A program made the translations under genes and the position numbers. A stretch of 64,000 nucleotides of DNA, taken from NCBI GenBank assembly GCA_018873225.1, contig JAEILZ010000004.1, positions 2,418,001-2,482,000 of the forward strand, read 5' to 3'. The DNA comes from [Phialemoniopsis] sp. UDSM-2020. Taxonomy: Eukaryota; Ascomycota; Sordariomycetes; Thyridiales; Thyridiaceae. The notes under the pieces are model-generated. The model was not told the DNA's origin. It did not search any database and saw nothing but the letters and a program-made list of their open reading frames with translations. Shown one piece after another: positions 20,819 through 32,600 of this stretch (positions are counted from its first letter, which is position 1; every line of letters begins with the position of its first letter).

Positions 20819-23263
20819 TTACTGCTGGTTGTCGGAACCAGTGCCAGCACCCTGGGGGCTGGGGTACATCGACTTGGGTTCGGCAGCGGCCTGCTCCTGG
20901 GTCATCATTTGCGGCTGGTACTGCTGTTGCTGTCCATACTGGATCTGGTTCATCTGCTGCTGTATCTGCTGCAACTGAAGCTGCATGAGCTGGTACTGCT
21001 GCATCTGCTGCGGGCCCTGGGGGACGGCATATCCAGCGTTCTGCATGGGCTGCTGAGCAACCGGAGGCATGCCGGCGACCATGCCCGGCTGGACAGGAGG
21101 TGAGGCAGCGAAGGGAACACCCGCATACATGCCGGCGGGGAACATCTGAGCCTGCGCATCGGGGGACACATGGGCCTGCGAGCTGGGAGACATCTGGACC
21201 TGCGGGGTGTGAGGCATCTGAGCCTGCTGATTGGGAGGCATCTGAACCTGCTGGTCGGGGACGGGCTGCTGGGCAGCCGCATTGGCAGAGTTCGGGAGCG
21301 AGAGATCAAAAGGAATGAGTTGGCCGTCGGCTTGCTTCCTGAGATACTTTCTGCCGTCAGAACCGATGATCACCTCCGGAACGACCTGGGCGGGGACCTT
21401 GTTCGCCTTCTGTGAAGGGGTCGGGCTCTGCGAAGCGGTGGTCCGAGCAGTGTTCTTCCTGCCGCTTCGGGGGCGCTTGGCCGTCGGGGTGCTAGGCTGC
21501 GGCTGCATTTGGGCCGCGGCAGGGACGTGCTGAGGAGTCTGAGAGTCGGGCACCATGCGCTGAGCAGCTTGGCTGGGAAGAAGGCCATGCTGTCCAGCCC
21601 AGATCATCATGTTTCGGACATGTTCAGGCACGTCTTTAGGCGGAGAGATGGCCTGCTGGCCGCCCTGGAAGGGATCTGCGGGAGCAGGCGCGTGGTTGAC
21701 GTTCGCGGCCTGGGAAATGGAAGGAGCTCGAGAGCCACGACTGGCAGGACGAGGCTGGGCAGGGGTGTTGGCAATCTGAGCGGGAGCAAGTCCTTCCTCT
21801 TGCATCATCTCGGCAAACAGCTCTGGATCCTGCGCGTGACAAATCTTCTGGAAGACCTCTCGGATGGCCCTCTTGTAGAATTCATCCGCCGGCTTGCACG
21901 TAAAGTTGATCTGGAAGCCGATCAGGTTGCCCTGGGTGAGCGCACTGTAGAGAATAGGGGCTACGTGCTTGATGATGACGTCCTTGGTGTTGTCGAAGAG
22001 CTTCTTCTTCTTGAACTCCTTGATGGACGGGATAGCCTCGACTTGCTTCTGCAGCTCCACGATGGTGGCATTGAGCTCCGCAATGGTGGCGTTCTGCTGC
22101 TCAACCTTCTGTCTCAGGCCGTTGAGCTCGGCGTCTTTCTCGGCAATCTTGGTGTTGAGTTGGGCGTTGACCTTGTCCTGCTGGTTCAGGAAGCCCTGGA
22201 GACAAGCAGCATGGTCCCTTGAAGTTTCCAGAGCAGCGAGAGTATTGTGGACCTGTGCTGGGTGCTGAGCATCCAGCTGGTTGTTCTGGAAGCCATTGAC
22301 AGCAACGTTTGACTCGCCGGTAGAAGCGACGGGCTCAGTGATGGCGTTGCCGTTGCCGTTGGAGTCAGCGATAGGATTGCCTGAGCTCTGTTGATCAGCA
22401 GAACCGTCCAATCCGAGCGAAAGAGGGTTGTTCTCTGTGGCAAGGCCCGCTTGCAACTCGGGAGCGAGGTTTTGGAGGAATGTCTCGTCAAGCTCAGGCT
22501 GAGTCTCAGCAAGGTTGACTGACAAGTTCAGCTCGTTCTGAGGAAACAAGTTGAAGTCAAAGTCGTTGCCGTTGCCACCGAGCATCTGGAGCTCATCAGA
22601 AACGAGGGGGCCAAAGAGATCCCACTGGCTGTCCTGGCCGACGATAGTAGGCTCAGGCTGCACGGTATTGGGATCGTTGCGGACTGGCTTGCCCGCTTCA
22701 CCAACAATGGCCTGAGCCTTGACCATGTTGTTCTCGAGAATTTCCTCAGACTTTCGCTTGCGCTTGTCAGGAGTTAGAGGAGACAGCTCGTCCTCAGACG
22801 AGGGGGCATCATCCTGGCTCTGCAAGAAGAAAGGCATGTTAGAAGCCGCGAACTTGGCAAACCGAAGTGACAGGGAAGTGAAGTTTACCTCAGGAATGTC
22901 GGAATCGGCAGGCGGATCAGGACCAAAGAGGTTATCGTAGTCGCTGTTCTCGCCCTGGGTCTCATCAAGGTTGTTATTGGCATCGAGGTCGATGCCCTCG
23001 GTCTGCAAGACGTGGTCATGGAAGAGATCGCCCGCTTCCTCGACGGAGAGGGGCTGGTCCCAGAGGCTGGGGAGAGACGTCGCCTGAGGAAGCATGACGT
23101 TGGGGGTCAGAGCTGGCTCGCTGGCGATGGTGAGCTGTTGAGGGTCGACGGCTGTCTGGACCGGCTGGAGCTGCTCGGCCTGCTGGGCAGTCTGAGTAGC
23201 CGGTGTGGTGTTGGCTTGACCGGGCATCGGGTCAGGGTTTGGGGGTAGGGTGAGCTTGAACAT
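20819..23263 (-). CDS. Unrecognised Gln/Pro-rich coiled-coil protein
   Basis: Read as exons 23263-22889 and 22819-20819 (791 residues). The 69-nt gap 22888-22820 has a GTAAAC donor, a CTAAC branch-like site and a pyrimidine-rich CAG acceptor; it also translates without a stop, so retaining it gives 814 residues. Visible parts: an acidic N-terminal third with many Asn/Gln; a coiled coil of about 60 residues near 340-395 (AELNATIVELQKQVEAIPS); a compact, probably folded stretch just after it (KKKLFDNTKDVIIKHVAPIL... through FYKRAIREVFQKICHAQDPE); a basic patch around KRPRSGRKNTAR; and a Gln/Met/Pro-rich tail. A nuclear or RNA-binding/condensate role is possible from composition but not shown. 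I cannot name the family. Confidence 0.75.
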   Translation of the reverse strand: MFKLTLPPNPDPMPGQANTTPATQTAQQAEQLQPVQTAVDPQQLTIASEPALTPNVMLPQATSLPSLWDQPLSVEEAGDLFHDHVLQTEGIDLDANNNLDETQGENSDYDNLFGPDPPADSDIPEVNFTSLSLRFAKFAASNMPFFLQSQDDAPSSEDELSPLTPDKRKRKSEEILENNMVKAQAIVGEAGKPVRNDPNTVQPEPTIVGQDSQWDLFGPLVSDELQMLGGNGNDFDFNLFPQNELNLSVNLAETQPELDETFLQNLAPELQAGLATENNPLSLGLDGSADQQSSGNPIADSNGNGNAITEPVASTGESNVAVNGFQNNQLDAQHPAQVHNTLAALETSRDHAACLQGFLNQQDKVNAQLNTKIAEKDAELNGLRQKVEQQNATIAELNATIVELQKQVEAIPSIKEFKKKKLFDNTKDVIIKHVAPILYSALTQGNLIGFQINFTCKPADEFYKRAIREVFQKICHAQDPELFAEMMQEEGLAPAQIANTPAQPRPASRGSRAPSISQAANVNHAPAPADPFQGGQQAISPPKDVPEHVRNMMIWAGQHGLLPSQAAQRMVPDSQTPQHVPAAAQMQPQPSTPTAKRPRSGRKNTARTTASQSPTPSQKANKVPAQVVPEVIIGSDGRKYLRKQADGQLIPFDLSLPNSANAAAQQPVPDQQVQMPPNQQAQMPHTPQVQMSPSSQAHVSPDAQAQMFPAGMYAGVPFAASPPVQPGMVAGMPPVAQQPMQNAGYAVPQGPQQMQQYQLMQLQLQQIQQQMNQIQYGQQQQYQPQMMTQEQAAAEPKSMYPSPQGAGTGSDNQQ

Positions 23264-24798
23264 CTTGGGCGAGTCTTGGTAGTTCTTGAACTCGTCTAAG
23301 ATGAAACTTGATGATGTACAATCGTTGAAAGTGGTAGACGATGTACAAACAAGTTGGGCAGGAAGAAGAGAGGAAAGGAGGGGGAAAAGAGTTGGAGGGA
23401 AAGGGAAGACGAAGTTAGAGGGGGAGGAGAGACGATCTTGGAGGAGGGGGGAGGAAGTCGTGGTTGAAAGTGAGACTCAAGGTGAGGTGAGTGTCAAAGT
23501 GAGGGTCAAGGTGAGAGGTAAAGTGAGGGCTGCTCCGAAAGGACTAATAGATTTAGGCGCCTTATTACATTCGATTATTCCGTGATATTGGAGTTGTTGA
23601 TCCCTAGAGACACAACCGAAGAGACTGAGGACTTGAATGCAGATTACAGTCGGGTGTTGATCGATAACATCTCCTGAAGGAGGAAGACACAGCCGGGCTC
23701 CGAGATAGTTTCCAACAGAAAAGACACAAGCAGAGAACGCTTCGAGATGTAATCACTGACGAGTGGAGTGAGGCCTCTCGGTTAAGGAGGAATCGGTGCT
23801 GGTAGCGGTCGAGAGAGCATTAGGGAGGGAAGCCAGGAGTGGTGATGATGGCTGGGCCGAAAAGGGAAAGTTGATACAGGCAGGGATGGGACGGCGCTGG
23901 GGATTTATTGCACCTCGACCAGTGAAGGATGCCAAAGAATGACTGTTCCCTTCTTGGTGGAATAAATGACTTGTTACTGTTGTCTTCACTGGCGTCGAAC
24001 GGACGAGGTGGTGACAAGGGCGTTGAATCAGTTGCCTACAACTTATCACCCTTTGCCTGGAGACGATGAGTGAATGCTGGGCTGGGTCTATATAATTAGA
24101 CATGTTAGAGGACAGTAGAATCCATGTAGCGAGCGTCAAAGGCACGGGCTTTCTTCGGAGTGCTCGATTTTCTCTGTCAAGGACTTCACTGGTTTACAGA
24201 TACGCCATGACACTTATCAAGGCTGGCTGTTCATTAGATACCTTAACATTCAATGCGAAATTGTACGACGTCTTGCAGAAGAGAATCAAACAAAAGCATT
24301 TGTTACATCCAACTCCTCGGAATCGGGGTCTGAGGCACTCATGAGCTTGCAATTCGAACTCCCACCAAGTCCAGAAACTCTCTATTGTATATCCTCTGAA
24401 ACAAGGTATTATTAGTCAAGATCTACACAACACAAAGCTCAACTGTATGAAACTGGTTATGAGCGGTAACAACTGCAAGAAACGTTTTTCATTTTAACTC
24501 CATAACTCAAATTTGACTGGCGATCTATTACTCCGCCACCGGGCATCCCGCTATTGCAATGACAGCAGATAAACTCTTGATAATGTACACCCATCGGCGC
24601 TTCTCCCCCTTTGAACGAGACCACGGGCGAGACCTTAAGCAAGCAGCTCCTTCAAGGGGAATCGTGCTAACTAACAGACGAGGGACGCCGCTGCTTCACA
24701 TTGCGGGTTCGACTTGAGGGGAAGCGGTTGTCTGGTTCTCCAGGAGTAGAACCGTTCTGCTCCTGAGAAGTCTTATCTCTCGCTTCTGGAGGGGCATT
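23264..24798. other. Intergenic with pyrimidine-rich leader for the Gln-rich gene
   Basis: About 1.5 kb. From 23340 to 23540 the coding (minus) strand is almost pure pyrimidine, with repeated GGTGAG/AAGTGAG motifs on the plus strand. This fits a long 5' leader for the Gln-rich protein gene. The right part should hold the 3' UTR of ies2. No gene is supported. Confidence 0.5.
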
Positions 24799-26226
24799 CT
24801 ATGACACCTCCTCTACCATCTTCCTCCCAAAAGGCCCTGAGCCACCAGGGACGAAGACCCTTCCGATAGGAGCCTCGAGAATCTCCCCTGGCACGGCGAT
24901 ACGGCTGCCGTCCTTGTTGCTGATCCACCGAACAAATACCGGGTCAGGTCTCGTCGACTCGTCATCAGGTGTCTCATTGCCTCCTGCTGCGGCGCCCTTC
25001 TTGGTAGTTTTGGGAGCCTGGCGCTTGAGAAGTTTGTTGATAGTTTCGGTCTAAGAGTGTCGCGTTAGCTCGGTGATAACAACGTGCGGGTCGTAGACGG
25101 CCTTACCTTGACTTCCTCATTGCGCTTCTCACTCAGATTGCGACGACGACGAGCCATCTCTGCTCGTCTCATACTCAGCTCCTCCGCAGTGAAAACCTTC
25201 TTAGCTTGTACCTCTAAATTGAGTAATCTTCCGTTAGTAAAGTGCTAAAATGGGGTCAGACAGGGTCATCTTACCGTCACTAAGCTTCATGTACTGCTGT
25301 GGTTCGTCCTCAAACCTGGCCCTTTGTCGCTTTGTCATCTTGGCCAAATCTGGCGTCTCAGCGCGGCTACCATCTTCGTCGCTATCGATATCTTCTTCCT
25401 CGCCTTCCGCATCTTCTTCGACCTCGACGTCTTCACCTTCGGCATCGACATCTTCTTCCTCTTCTTCGACCTCCTCCTCCTCCTCCTCCTCCTCCTCTTC
25501 CTCATCTTCTTCTCCCTCAGCGTCCTCTTCGCCACCAACTTGGACGGTGTCGTTGATCTCCTCCTCTACGTCGCTCTCAAGCTCGCTGAGCTCGTCATCA
25601 TCGTCGTCGTCATCAGCGACAATGATGTTCCTTGGCGCCGCTCTTCCGGATCCCTTGGTGGGAGTGTCCTTAACTTTGCTGGCTGCACTCTTCGAAGCCT
25701 TGGATATTTTGATAGCAGGAGCGGGCGTGACATCCATATCAATATCACCCTCGGCATCAGCATCCTCTTCCTCGCCCTCGGCGTCGACTTCCATGTCGTC
25801 GGCCTCGCCTTCGGCATCTTCTTCGCCCTCGGCATCCTCCATCTCCTCGTCCTCCTCATCATCGTCGCCGTCGTCATCGCCGACGCGGATCTCGTCCTGC
25901 TCCTCTTCCTCTTCTTCTTCCTCCTCTTCGTCTTCCTCGTCCTCGTCTTCACTAGACTCCACATACCTCTTCTTGCCGGCCCGCGCTGAGCGACGGCCAC
26001 CGTACTGGTCGCGCTTGCTAGCGGCGGCCTGCCGGCCGGTGGCCTGACGTAGCTTAGATGCGGGGACCTTGACAGTGAGATGCATGTGTGGCGAGTCGGC
26101 CGAAGGCGAGTCAGCCGCTGAGCGGCGAGATCTGGAGGATGACATGAGGGCGTTGTCTCTGTCGGCCATGTCAGTGATGGCCTCAGTGGCCCGCTGAGCA
26201 GCGGAGCGACGCGGTCGCGATGCCAT
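24799..26226 (-). CDS. ies2: INO80 chromatin remodelling complex subunit Ies2 (PAPA-1-like domain)
   Basis: Exons 26226-25275, 25213-25107 and 25050-24799 give 436 residues. The N-terminus is basic and Ser-rich (SRPRRSAAQRATEA), followed by very long Asp/Glu tracts (about residues 90-300) encoded by GAG/GAC repeats. The conserved PAPA-1/INO80B segment starts at LAKMTKRQRARFEDEPQQYM and continues across both introns (VFTAEELSMRRAEMARRRRN, then EEVKTETINKLLKRQ). The C-terminus has FVRWISNKDGSRIAVPGEI and FVPGGSGPFGRK. Ies2 binds the Ino80 ATPase and stimulates ATP hydrolysis and nucleosome sliding. It is divergently oriented to the peroxin gene. Confidence 0.88.
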
Positions 26227-27774
26227 GGTCGGGATCGCGACTATGTTGAAATGAAGGGCTATATGATTATGCTGAGAAGACTCAAGCTCAGGCTTCAGGG
26301 TACGAGCTGGCGGGGATGATATTTGGGGTACGAAGTTGCTTAGGTGAGCAAGGATGATGTTTAAAGTTGATGGCTATGAGGGGTTATGAGTGAGGAATTT
26401 GAGGTGGTGCCGGATCTGTGAGGTTTCCCCAATGGGTGGCTTGATGGGTATGACAACGGGATGGAGTGTTCTTAGTGCCAGATGCAGATGCGCCAACCAG
26501 GAGGGAAGCCGCGTGAGGGAGGAGCCAGTAGCGGCGCGGCGGCCTTGCAGCTATGCAATCTGGAAATATCCGTTGGACCCGCGTTGGCGTTGAAGGAAAG
26601 TAAAATAGATAGGCCCCCTTCGTTTCTCGTGCCTCTTCGGGACGGATATCAAACTAATCTGCAGGTGGCGTTTCCCGGCGCGTTTTAATGGGATCAATGA
26701 AATGAAATTGGGAAGATTCTCAAGACTTGACTTGACACTTGATTGGACATCAAGGCTGGAGCCTTTTTTTGGTGTTTGGTGATGACGAATGTTATGTGTT
26801 GAAAATGCAGAGAGTAAGACGGATGGATGGCCGCATGCAGAAGGATGAAAGAGGTGTTGCACCCAGGTTCCATTAAGTGGGTAACAGAGATAGATGGAAG
26901 GATCCTTAAGGCCTTGTATGTCGACAAATTATATGTGTAAGAAAGAAAGTGTCAACTCACAAGTGCTTGTTTGTTGAAGTACAAGACAGTCTGTTCTGGA
27001 TTGGGTATGTGGTGGCGCCTTTGCTTGGCCCTATTTGGCCCCCGTGGCTTGCTGGCCAATTCGAATTCGCGCGCTCTCTAACGGGAGTCAACCTTGAGGC
27101 TGTTCCTTTTTTCCTTTTTGGCGTGCGTGCCGTATCGGGGGTGCGTGCGACTTTCTGTCTCGTTCCTCTCGTTCCTTGTGGTCTGTCTCTCGCACTCTAC
27201 TTAGTATCTGGCTGGGTGGCCTTTGTGGTGTCAGCCCTGCTTGCTTGGCCAAATTTTCCCCCCTTGGCTGCTGATGTGCCATGCCAGAGAAGCTGGGACC
27301 AACCAGGGGTTCGCAAGCTCTGGTGTGTGTGGGGATTTGCCGTCCAGCCACTCAGCGATGAATGCACCGCAAGTCGATGCAGGCCCGTGCCTTTTTAGCT
27401 CGACCCGGCCTGCTGTTGTGCTCTTTTAGCGGCAATGGCACCTGGCAAGCCTTGCGCATGCTCGCTGTTCCTTCTCCTCAAGTGGGCTGTCCGACCCCAG
27501 CTTTTAGCTGCTGATCCACTGCAAAGCAGACCAACCCGAGCCGAGGTCATTTTCGCATGGTGGACGGAGTCAAACACTACCATTTGCGACTTGATGTCAT
27601 TCGACTTCCCTGTATCTTACATCAAACACTCCCAGACTTGGACAATACAATACATCTATCAATTTGAAGCGACCTAAAGGCCCGTATTTTCCAGCGTTCT
27701 GAAAACTTGGCGCTGTTTGCGCAAACCCAGCAGCTCAGAGGCGGACGCGATAGAGCTGTGCTCGTACATACACA
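26227..27774. other. Divergent intergenic region ies2/peroxin
   Basis: A 1.5-kb shared upstream region. It contains several GCTTGGCC-like copies between 27020 and 27260 and pyrimidine-rich stretches. Open frames such as 26949-27398 have no domain or coding bias. No gene is supported. Confidence 0.5.
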
Positions 27775-28949
27775 ATGTCCGACTTTTCCTCGTCCAAGAA
27801 GGATGCCCAGGACTCCGAGAGGCCGGCACCGACCACTACTATAGAGACGAGCACACTCGAGCAGGCGAGGAAGTTTCTACAAGATGACGAGGTACGGCAG
27901 GCGACCAGAGAACGCAAGGTCGACTTCCTGAAGTGCAAAGGGATCGACGAGGCGCACATCACCCAATTGTTGGCGGAAGAGGACGAGACCAGCGGTTCTA
28001 CAAAGGTACATATGATCTCTCTTTATGTTGAATCTATCACGGACATTCTTGCTAAACTACTGGCTAGGAACAGACGGACCCTGCAACAGAACAATCATCA
28101 CAAGTCGCTCGTTCCACCGCGCCGTCTTCGTCGTCATCAGCATCATCAACATCGTCAAGCTCAGACCCCGAGACCAAGTCTGATCGCCCTCCGATTGTGA
28201 CCTATCCCGAGTTCCTCACCAAGCCCGTTAAGCCACCACCACTAATTACCGTCAACCGTTTTCTCAATACCCTTTACGGCTTTGCCGGCCTTTCCACCCT
28301 GGTCTACGGCACCAGCAAGGTCGTCCTAGCGCCCATGGTCGAGGCCCTTACCGAGGCGCGTGTCGATCTGCACTCTACAACCGCCGACAACCTTTCCAAA
28401 ATTATCGAGAAACTCGAGAGTGCTGTCTCTGAGGTCCCTCCTTTCACCCCTGGAGACAAGACGCAGGCTGCTTCCAACAAGACCGCTGCAGATGACGATA
28501 ATAGGAGTGTAGCTAGCAGCTATGAGGATCCTTCCGAGCTCTTTCACCGCGATATCGGCGTGCAAACCTCCCCGCCACCCACGCCTGCGCCGGACTCTTT
28601 CTACACAAGCGCCGACAATAGCAGCAGCGAGGCTCAGTCTGCAACGGCCAAGCAGTCTGCTCGCCTGGCTGAGCTTGTAGCTTCTATCAAGACCGTAAGC
28701 GAAGGCTTCACTAGCCAGAGCGAGGACTATGGTGATGTCACAGTACTGGTAGACCAGCTGAGGGAAGAAATCGACAAAATCTCCACGGCCGCCATGACCG
28801 CCGACTATGCTTCGTCAGGTAGCTACTCCTTCTATGGTAACGCGTCCCGCAACGAGCCGGACGACGAGATCAAGCAGGCAAAGGAGAACATTCGGCGGGT
28901 CAAGGGCGTATTACTCAGTACAAGAAATTTTCCCATGTCGACTAGGTGA
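27775..28949 (+). CDS. Pex14-family peroxin (Pex14/17, PEX33-like)
   Basis: Exon 1 is 27775-28005; the intron 28006-28067 (GTACAT...CTAG) leads to exon 2, 28068-28949, giving 370 residues. The N-terminal Pex14 domain is visible at about residues 25-72: LEQARKFLQDDEVRQATRER and VDFLKCKGIDEAHITQLLAE, the three-helix fold that binds the WxxxF/Y motifs of Pex5. A Ser-rich linker follows, then TYPEFLTKPVKPPPLITVNR with a hydrophobic, Gly-rich stretch (LYGFAGLSTLVYG) and a long helical region. The C-terminal half differs from canonical Pex14 and fits the Pex14/17 hybrid peroxins of filamentous fungi (Neurospora PEX33). It acts at the peroxisomal docking complex; assignment to the hybrid subgroup is an inference. 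Confidence 0.75.
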
Positions 28950-29613
28950 AGTGGATAATTTCTAGAGGAAGGGTGACACGGCGTACGGATAGGGACCAGG
29001 ATTTGATGTAGGACCAGAGTATCCCGAAATGTAAACTTGGTGGCCAATGGAGTATATTTCAGCATAGCATTGTTAAAATAACTGGTCAATTGGCAATTTG
29101 ATTGACTATTAGGTCGAAAAAACCTCGTAAAATCCCAGGAGCTGATGGCCATGAGTCCTAACGCAGTGATTAACAGGTCAATAACCATCAATAGCGTGGC
29201 TTGCTGGCCTTGCCCGCTACCTTGTTCGTTCAAGACCCTTGATGGAAAGCTTCGTTAATTCCAGGGTGAGATTAGAAGCTTCTCCCATGATCCCTTTGAT
29301 CTTGCAACAACAATGGGCAGCTACAACAATGAATAGAATACTCGATTATTCGTCGCACGTTCAAACAATGGCAACACCCCCGGGGTGGAAACCATTTTGG
29401 CGCATGTCTGCATTCTCATTAGCGCGGGGTTTTTGGTGCCTTAGGCGCACCCAAGTGCACTACCAATCACGACCGAAATCCAATCGCGCATCCAATCTGC
29501 GGACGCGACCGTTATTTACCACCCACCCACCACTTTGGAGTTATCGTCGCATCGCCTTCGATTCCTTCCATTACCAACTCGTGTCAATCGATCCTGTGTG
29601 ACTGATCGCCACT
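28950..29613. other. Intergenic region, peroxin 3' UTR and scc3 promoter
   Basis: About 660 bp between two plus-strand genes. A CACCCACCCACCA-like C-rich stretch lies around 29519-29535, less than 100 bp ahead of the cohesin gene start. No gene is supported. Confidence 0.5.
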
Positions 29614-32600
29614 ATGGATAGTCCAGAGAATAATGCGACAGCCTCCCCAGGCCCAGATGCCGCTTCGCGCCGCCGGTCTGGACGCGTCGTAAAGGTGCCT
29701 CAGAAGTTCGCACCGGATGCGATCGCGAGCTCGAAGCGGAAACGCGGTGCCGACAACGACGAAGATGATGAAGATATCGAGAATGATGAAGTCGATGCTG
29801 ACGGCCAAGCGAGCGACGACGAGATTGACGAAGATGACGAGGAAGTCGACGATGACGATGGAGCCCGATCCAAGAGGAAGAGGCCGTCGCAAGGCAAGAA
29901 GGCCAAGAAGCCTGCCTTGAAGAAGCCAAAGATCAATGGCTCAGGGCCGACGACTTCACATGCGGCACGCCTTCCTAGCAGGCCGAAGAAGCCGGCGCGT
30001 GTTGCTATAGACGGGGAAGGCGACGGACTCTTCGGTATGATACCCCGCCGCCCCGCGACTATCCCTGCTTTGATACTGACCGTGGTGTTTCGCGCAGCCG
30101 ATGTCTTCGGATCCGGTGATACTTCGGATGACGTCGCCGGTCGATGGTATACCAAGTACCAGACGGACAAGGCTGGAGCAGTGACCGACTTGGTCAACTT
30201 TGTTCTCCTTGCTGCTGGCTGTGACCAGCAAGTGACGGATGATGATATCAACGACCCCGACAATTGTAACAATCGCTTGACCGAGCTCCAGAGTCTCTAC
30301 GAAGAGGTAAGGCTACTTTCTCGCGCTTGCTATTAGGCTCAATCACCTTCCGAGGCTAACATGTTGATAATAGCAACAAATCACTGAGTACCCGTTGATT
30401 TCTCGGGACAGGTCTGCCAAGGGCTTCCGCGATCTGCTTGTCGGCTTTTTCCGATCCCTCATCAATGTTTTCCACGAGACCGATCTGCTATACACCGACC
30501 CGCCCCTGATGGAGAACATCGTGCGCTGGGTCGCGTCCATGTCGTCCGCCACCCTTCGGCCGTTCCGTCACACTGCTACCACTGTCGCATTGTCTATGCA
30601 ATATGCCTTGGTGGAGGTCGCTGGTATTCTCGACGAGCGAATCACCAAATTGACCCAACAGATTGAGGGTGAGAAGAGCCGTCAAGGCAAGAAGAAGGAC
30701 AAGTCGAGCAAGGACCGCCTTGCTGCCATCCAACAGAACCTGGACGAAGCCAACCAAAGCCGGGAACTCTGTGGCGAGCAAATCAAAGAATTGTTCGACG
30801 TCGTGTTCGTCCATCGCTACCGTGATGTCGACCCCAAGATCCGCACCGAGTGTGTCGAGGCCCTCGGCAATTGGATCTGGGTCCTCCCCACTGTGTTCAT
30901 GGAGCCTCAGTACCTTCGATACCTAGGCTGGATGCTCTCTGATATTGTCTCAGCAACGCGTATGGAGGTTCTGCGACAGCTTTCAAGAGTGTTCAAGCGA
31001 GACGCACAGAAGCTAGGTCACTTCATCGACCGCTTCAGGCCGCGCCTGATCGAGATGGCCACCAAGGACGCTGATGTCAGCGTTCGCGTCAACGCCATTT
31101 CAGTCATTGAAAACTTGCGCGCCACTGGCATGCTTGAGCCTGATGAGCTCGATGCCATCGGCAAGCTGATCTTCGACTCGGAGCTGCGTGTACGTAAGGC
31201 CGTGGTCGGCTTTTTTGCCGAGTGCGTCGATGACGCAGTAGAGAGCAAGATTGAGGACCTTGGTGGAGAGGAAGCTGTGCAGGAGCTCTCTATTGACGAC
31301 GAGACGTATGACTCTCCACGACATGACTGGATCAATATCAAATGTCTCGCCGAGATACTAGCTGCATACGAGGCGCAGCTTGAAGAAGAGCAAGCAGATG
31401 AGCCCGTTCGGGGTCTTGACGCTGCCACTGATCTATTGGGCTCGAGCCTTCCCGAGAGCAGGATGTCGCTCGCATCGCAAGTCCTGTATGACAAGATTGA
31501 TGAGGTCAACAACTGGGAGATACTCGCTGGGTACCTCCTGTACGACCACAGTGTAAGCACCAAGTCTCGGTCAAAGTCTAAGGGACAGTCGGCAGAGGCG
31601 AATTTCAAAAAGGCGGTTGCGCCGGTGGGTCTCGAAGAGACTATTCTTCTCGAGATTCTCGCAGCAGCCGTCAAGGTCAACCTCACACATAGCGCTGAGA
31701 GCGAAAAGCACAGGAGAAAGGGTGGCAGATTGGATGATCAAGATGCCATCGACAATCCTGGTGTGAAATTGGCAAGCGCCATCCCAGAACTCCTGAGCAA
31801 ATTCGGTGCCGACCCTAACACAGCTACCATCGTGTTGCGTTTGGAACACTCGCTCGATCTGGATATCTTCCAGCAACTGAGGCAGGATTCTGCGACGTAC
31901 GATAGACTATTGGACGAGATCTGCACACAATTCAGTCGGCATGGCGATAAGGATGTCATCACTGAAGCGACTGCAGCCCTCCTACACGCCCGCCACCATG
32001 TCGAGCTTGAAGAGATCACCGACACCAAGATCTCGACGCTTTGGGAGGATGCGATCAACGCGCTCAGGAATTTTGACAAGATTTGTGAGCTCTCCATGCG
32101 GGGCAATCTAGATCTTGCTGCCGCCAACGAGCTGTCGACAATTCTGCTCAAGATCAGCCAGCTTGCAGGCGTTGCGGACTGCACCGAGATTCTCGAAGCT
32201 GAGGGCTCGTCCATCGATTCCAACTCATCTGCTATCGATGTCTTGGCTTCCACTATCCACCGTGGCAAGTTCGAGCAGCCTGACGACGACCTCGATAATG
32301 TAGAGGACGAACTGACTGGCTACGCCATCAAGGCATGTCAATTCTACTTTATGTGGAAGATGCGCTCGATACTCAAGGCCATCACGAGCGGCGATGCTAT
32401 AGACGACGAGGAGATTGACCGTCTCGTCCTCCTCGAGAAGAAGCTGCAGACCAATCTCATCCAGACGCTCTCTTCGAGAGCAGTCAACGACGACCTGAGG
32501 CTGTTCGCCACCGGCTCTCTGTGTGACCTCTGCGTGCTCTTTGGCTCCCTCCGCCGCGAGCTCGACCAGGTTGTCAACTCGGACCGGTACCGCGCCCTGC

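Noticed and set aside
24340..24365. GTTCGAAT on the minus strand resembling a tRNA B box
   Set aside because: No matching A box, cloverleaf or acceptor stem could be built around it.
25250..26047. 265-codon Ser-rich plus-strand frame and apparent CTCCTC microsatellite
   Set aside because: It is the complement of the Glu/Asp-coding tracts of ies2; the repeat reflects acidic coding, not an independent gene or satellite.
26949..27398. 149-codon plus-strand frame with hydrophobic stretches
   Set aside because: Trp/Leu/Pro-rich composition without homology or coding bias; lies in a divergent promoter region.
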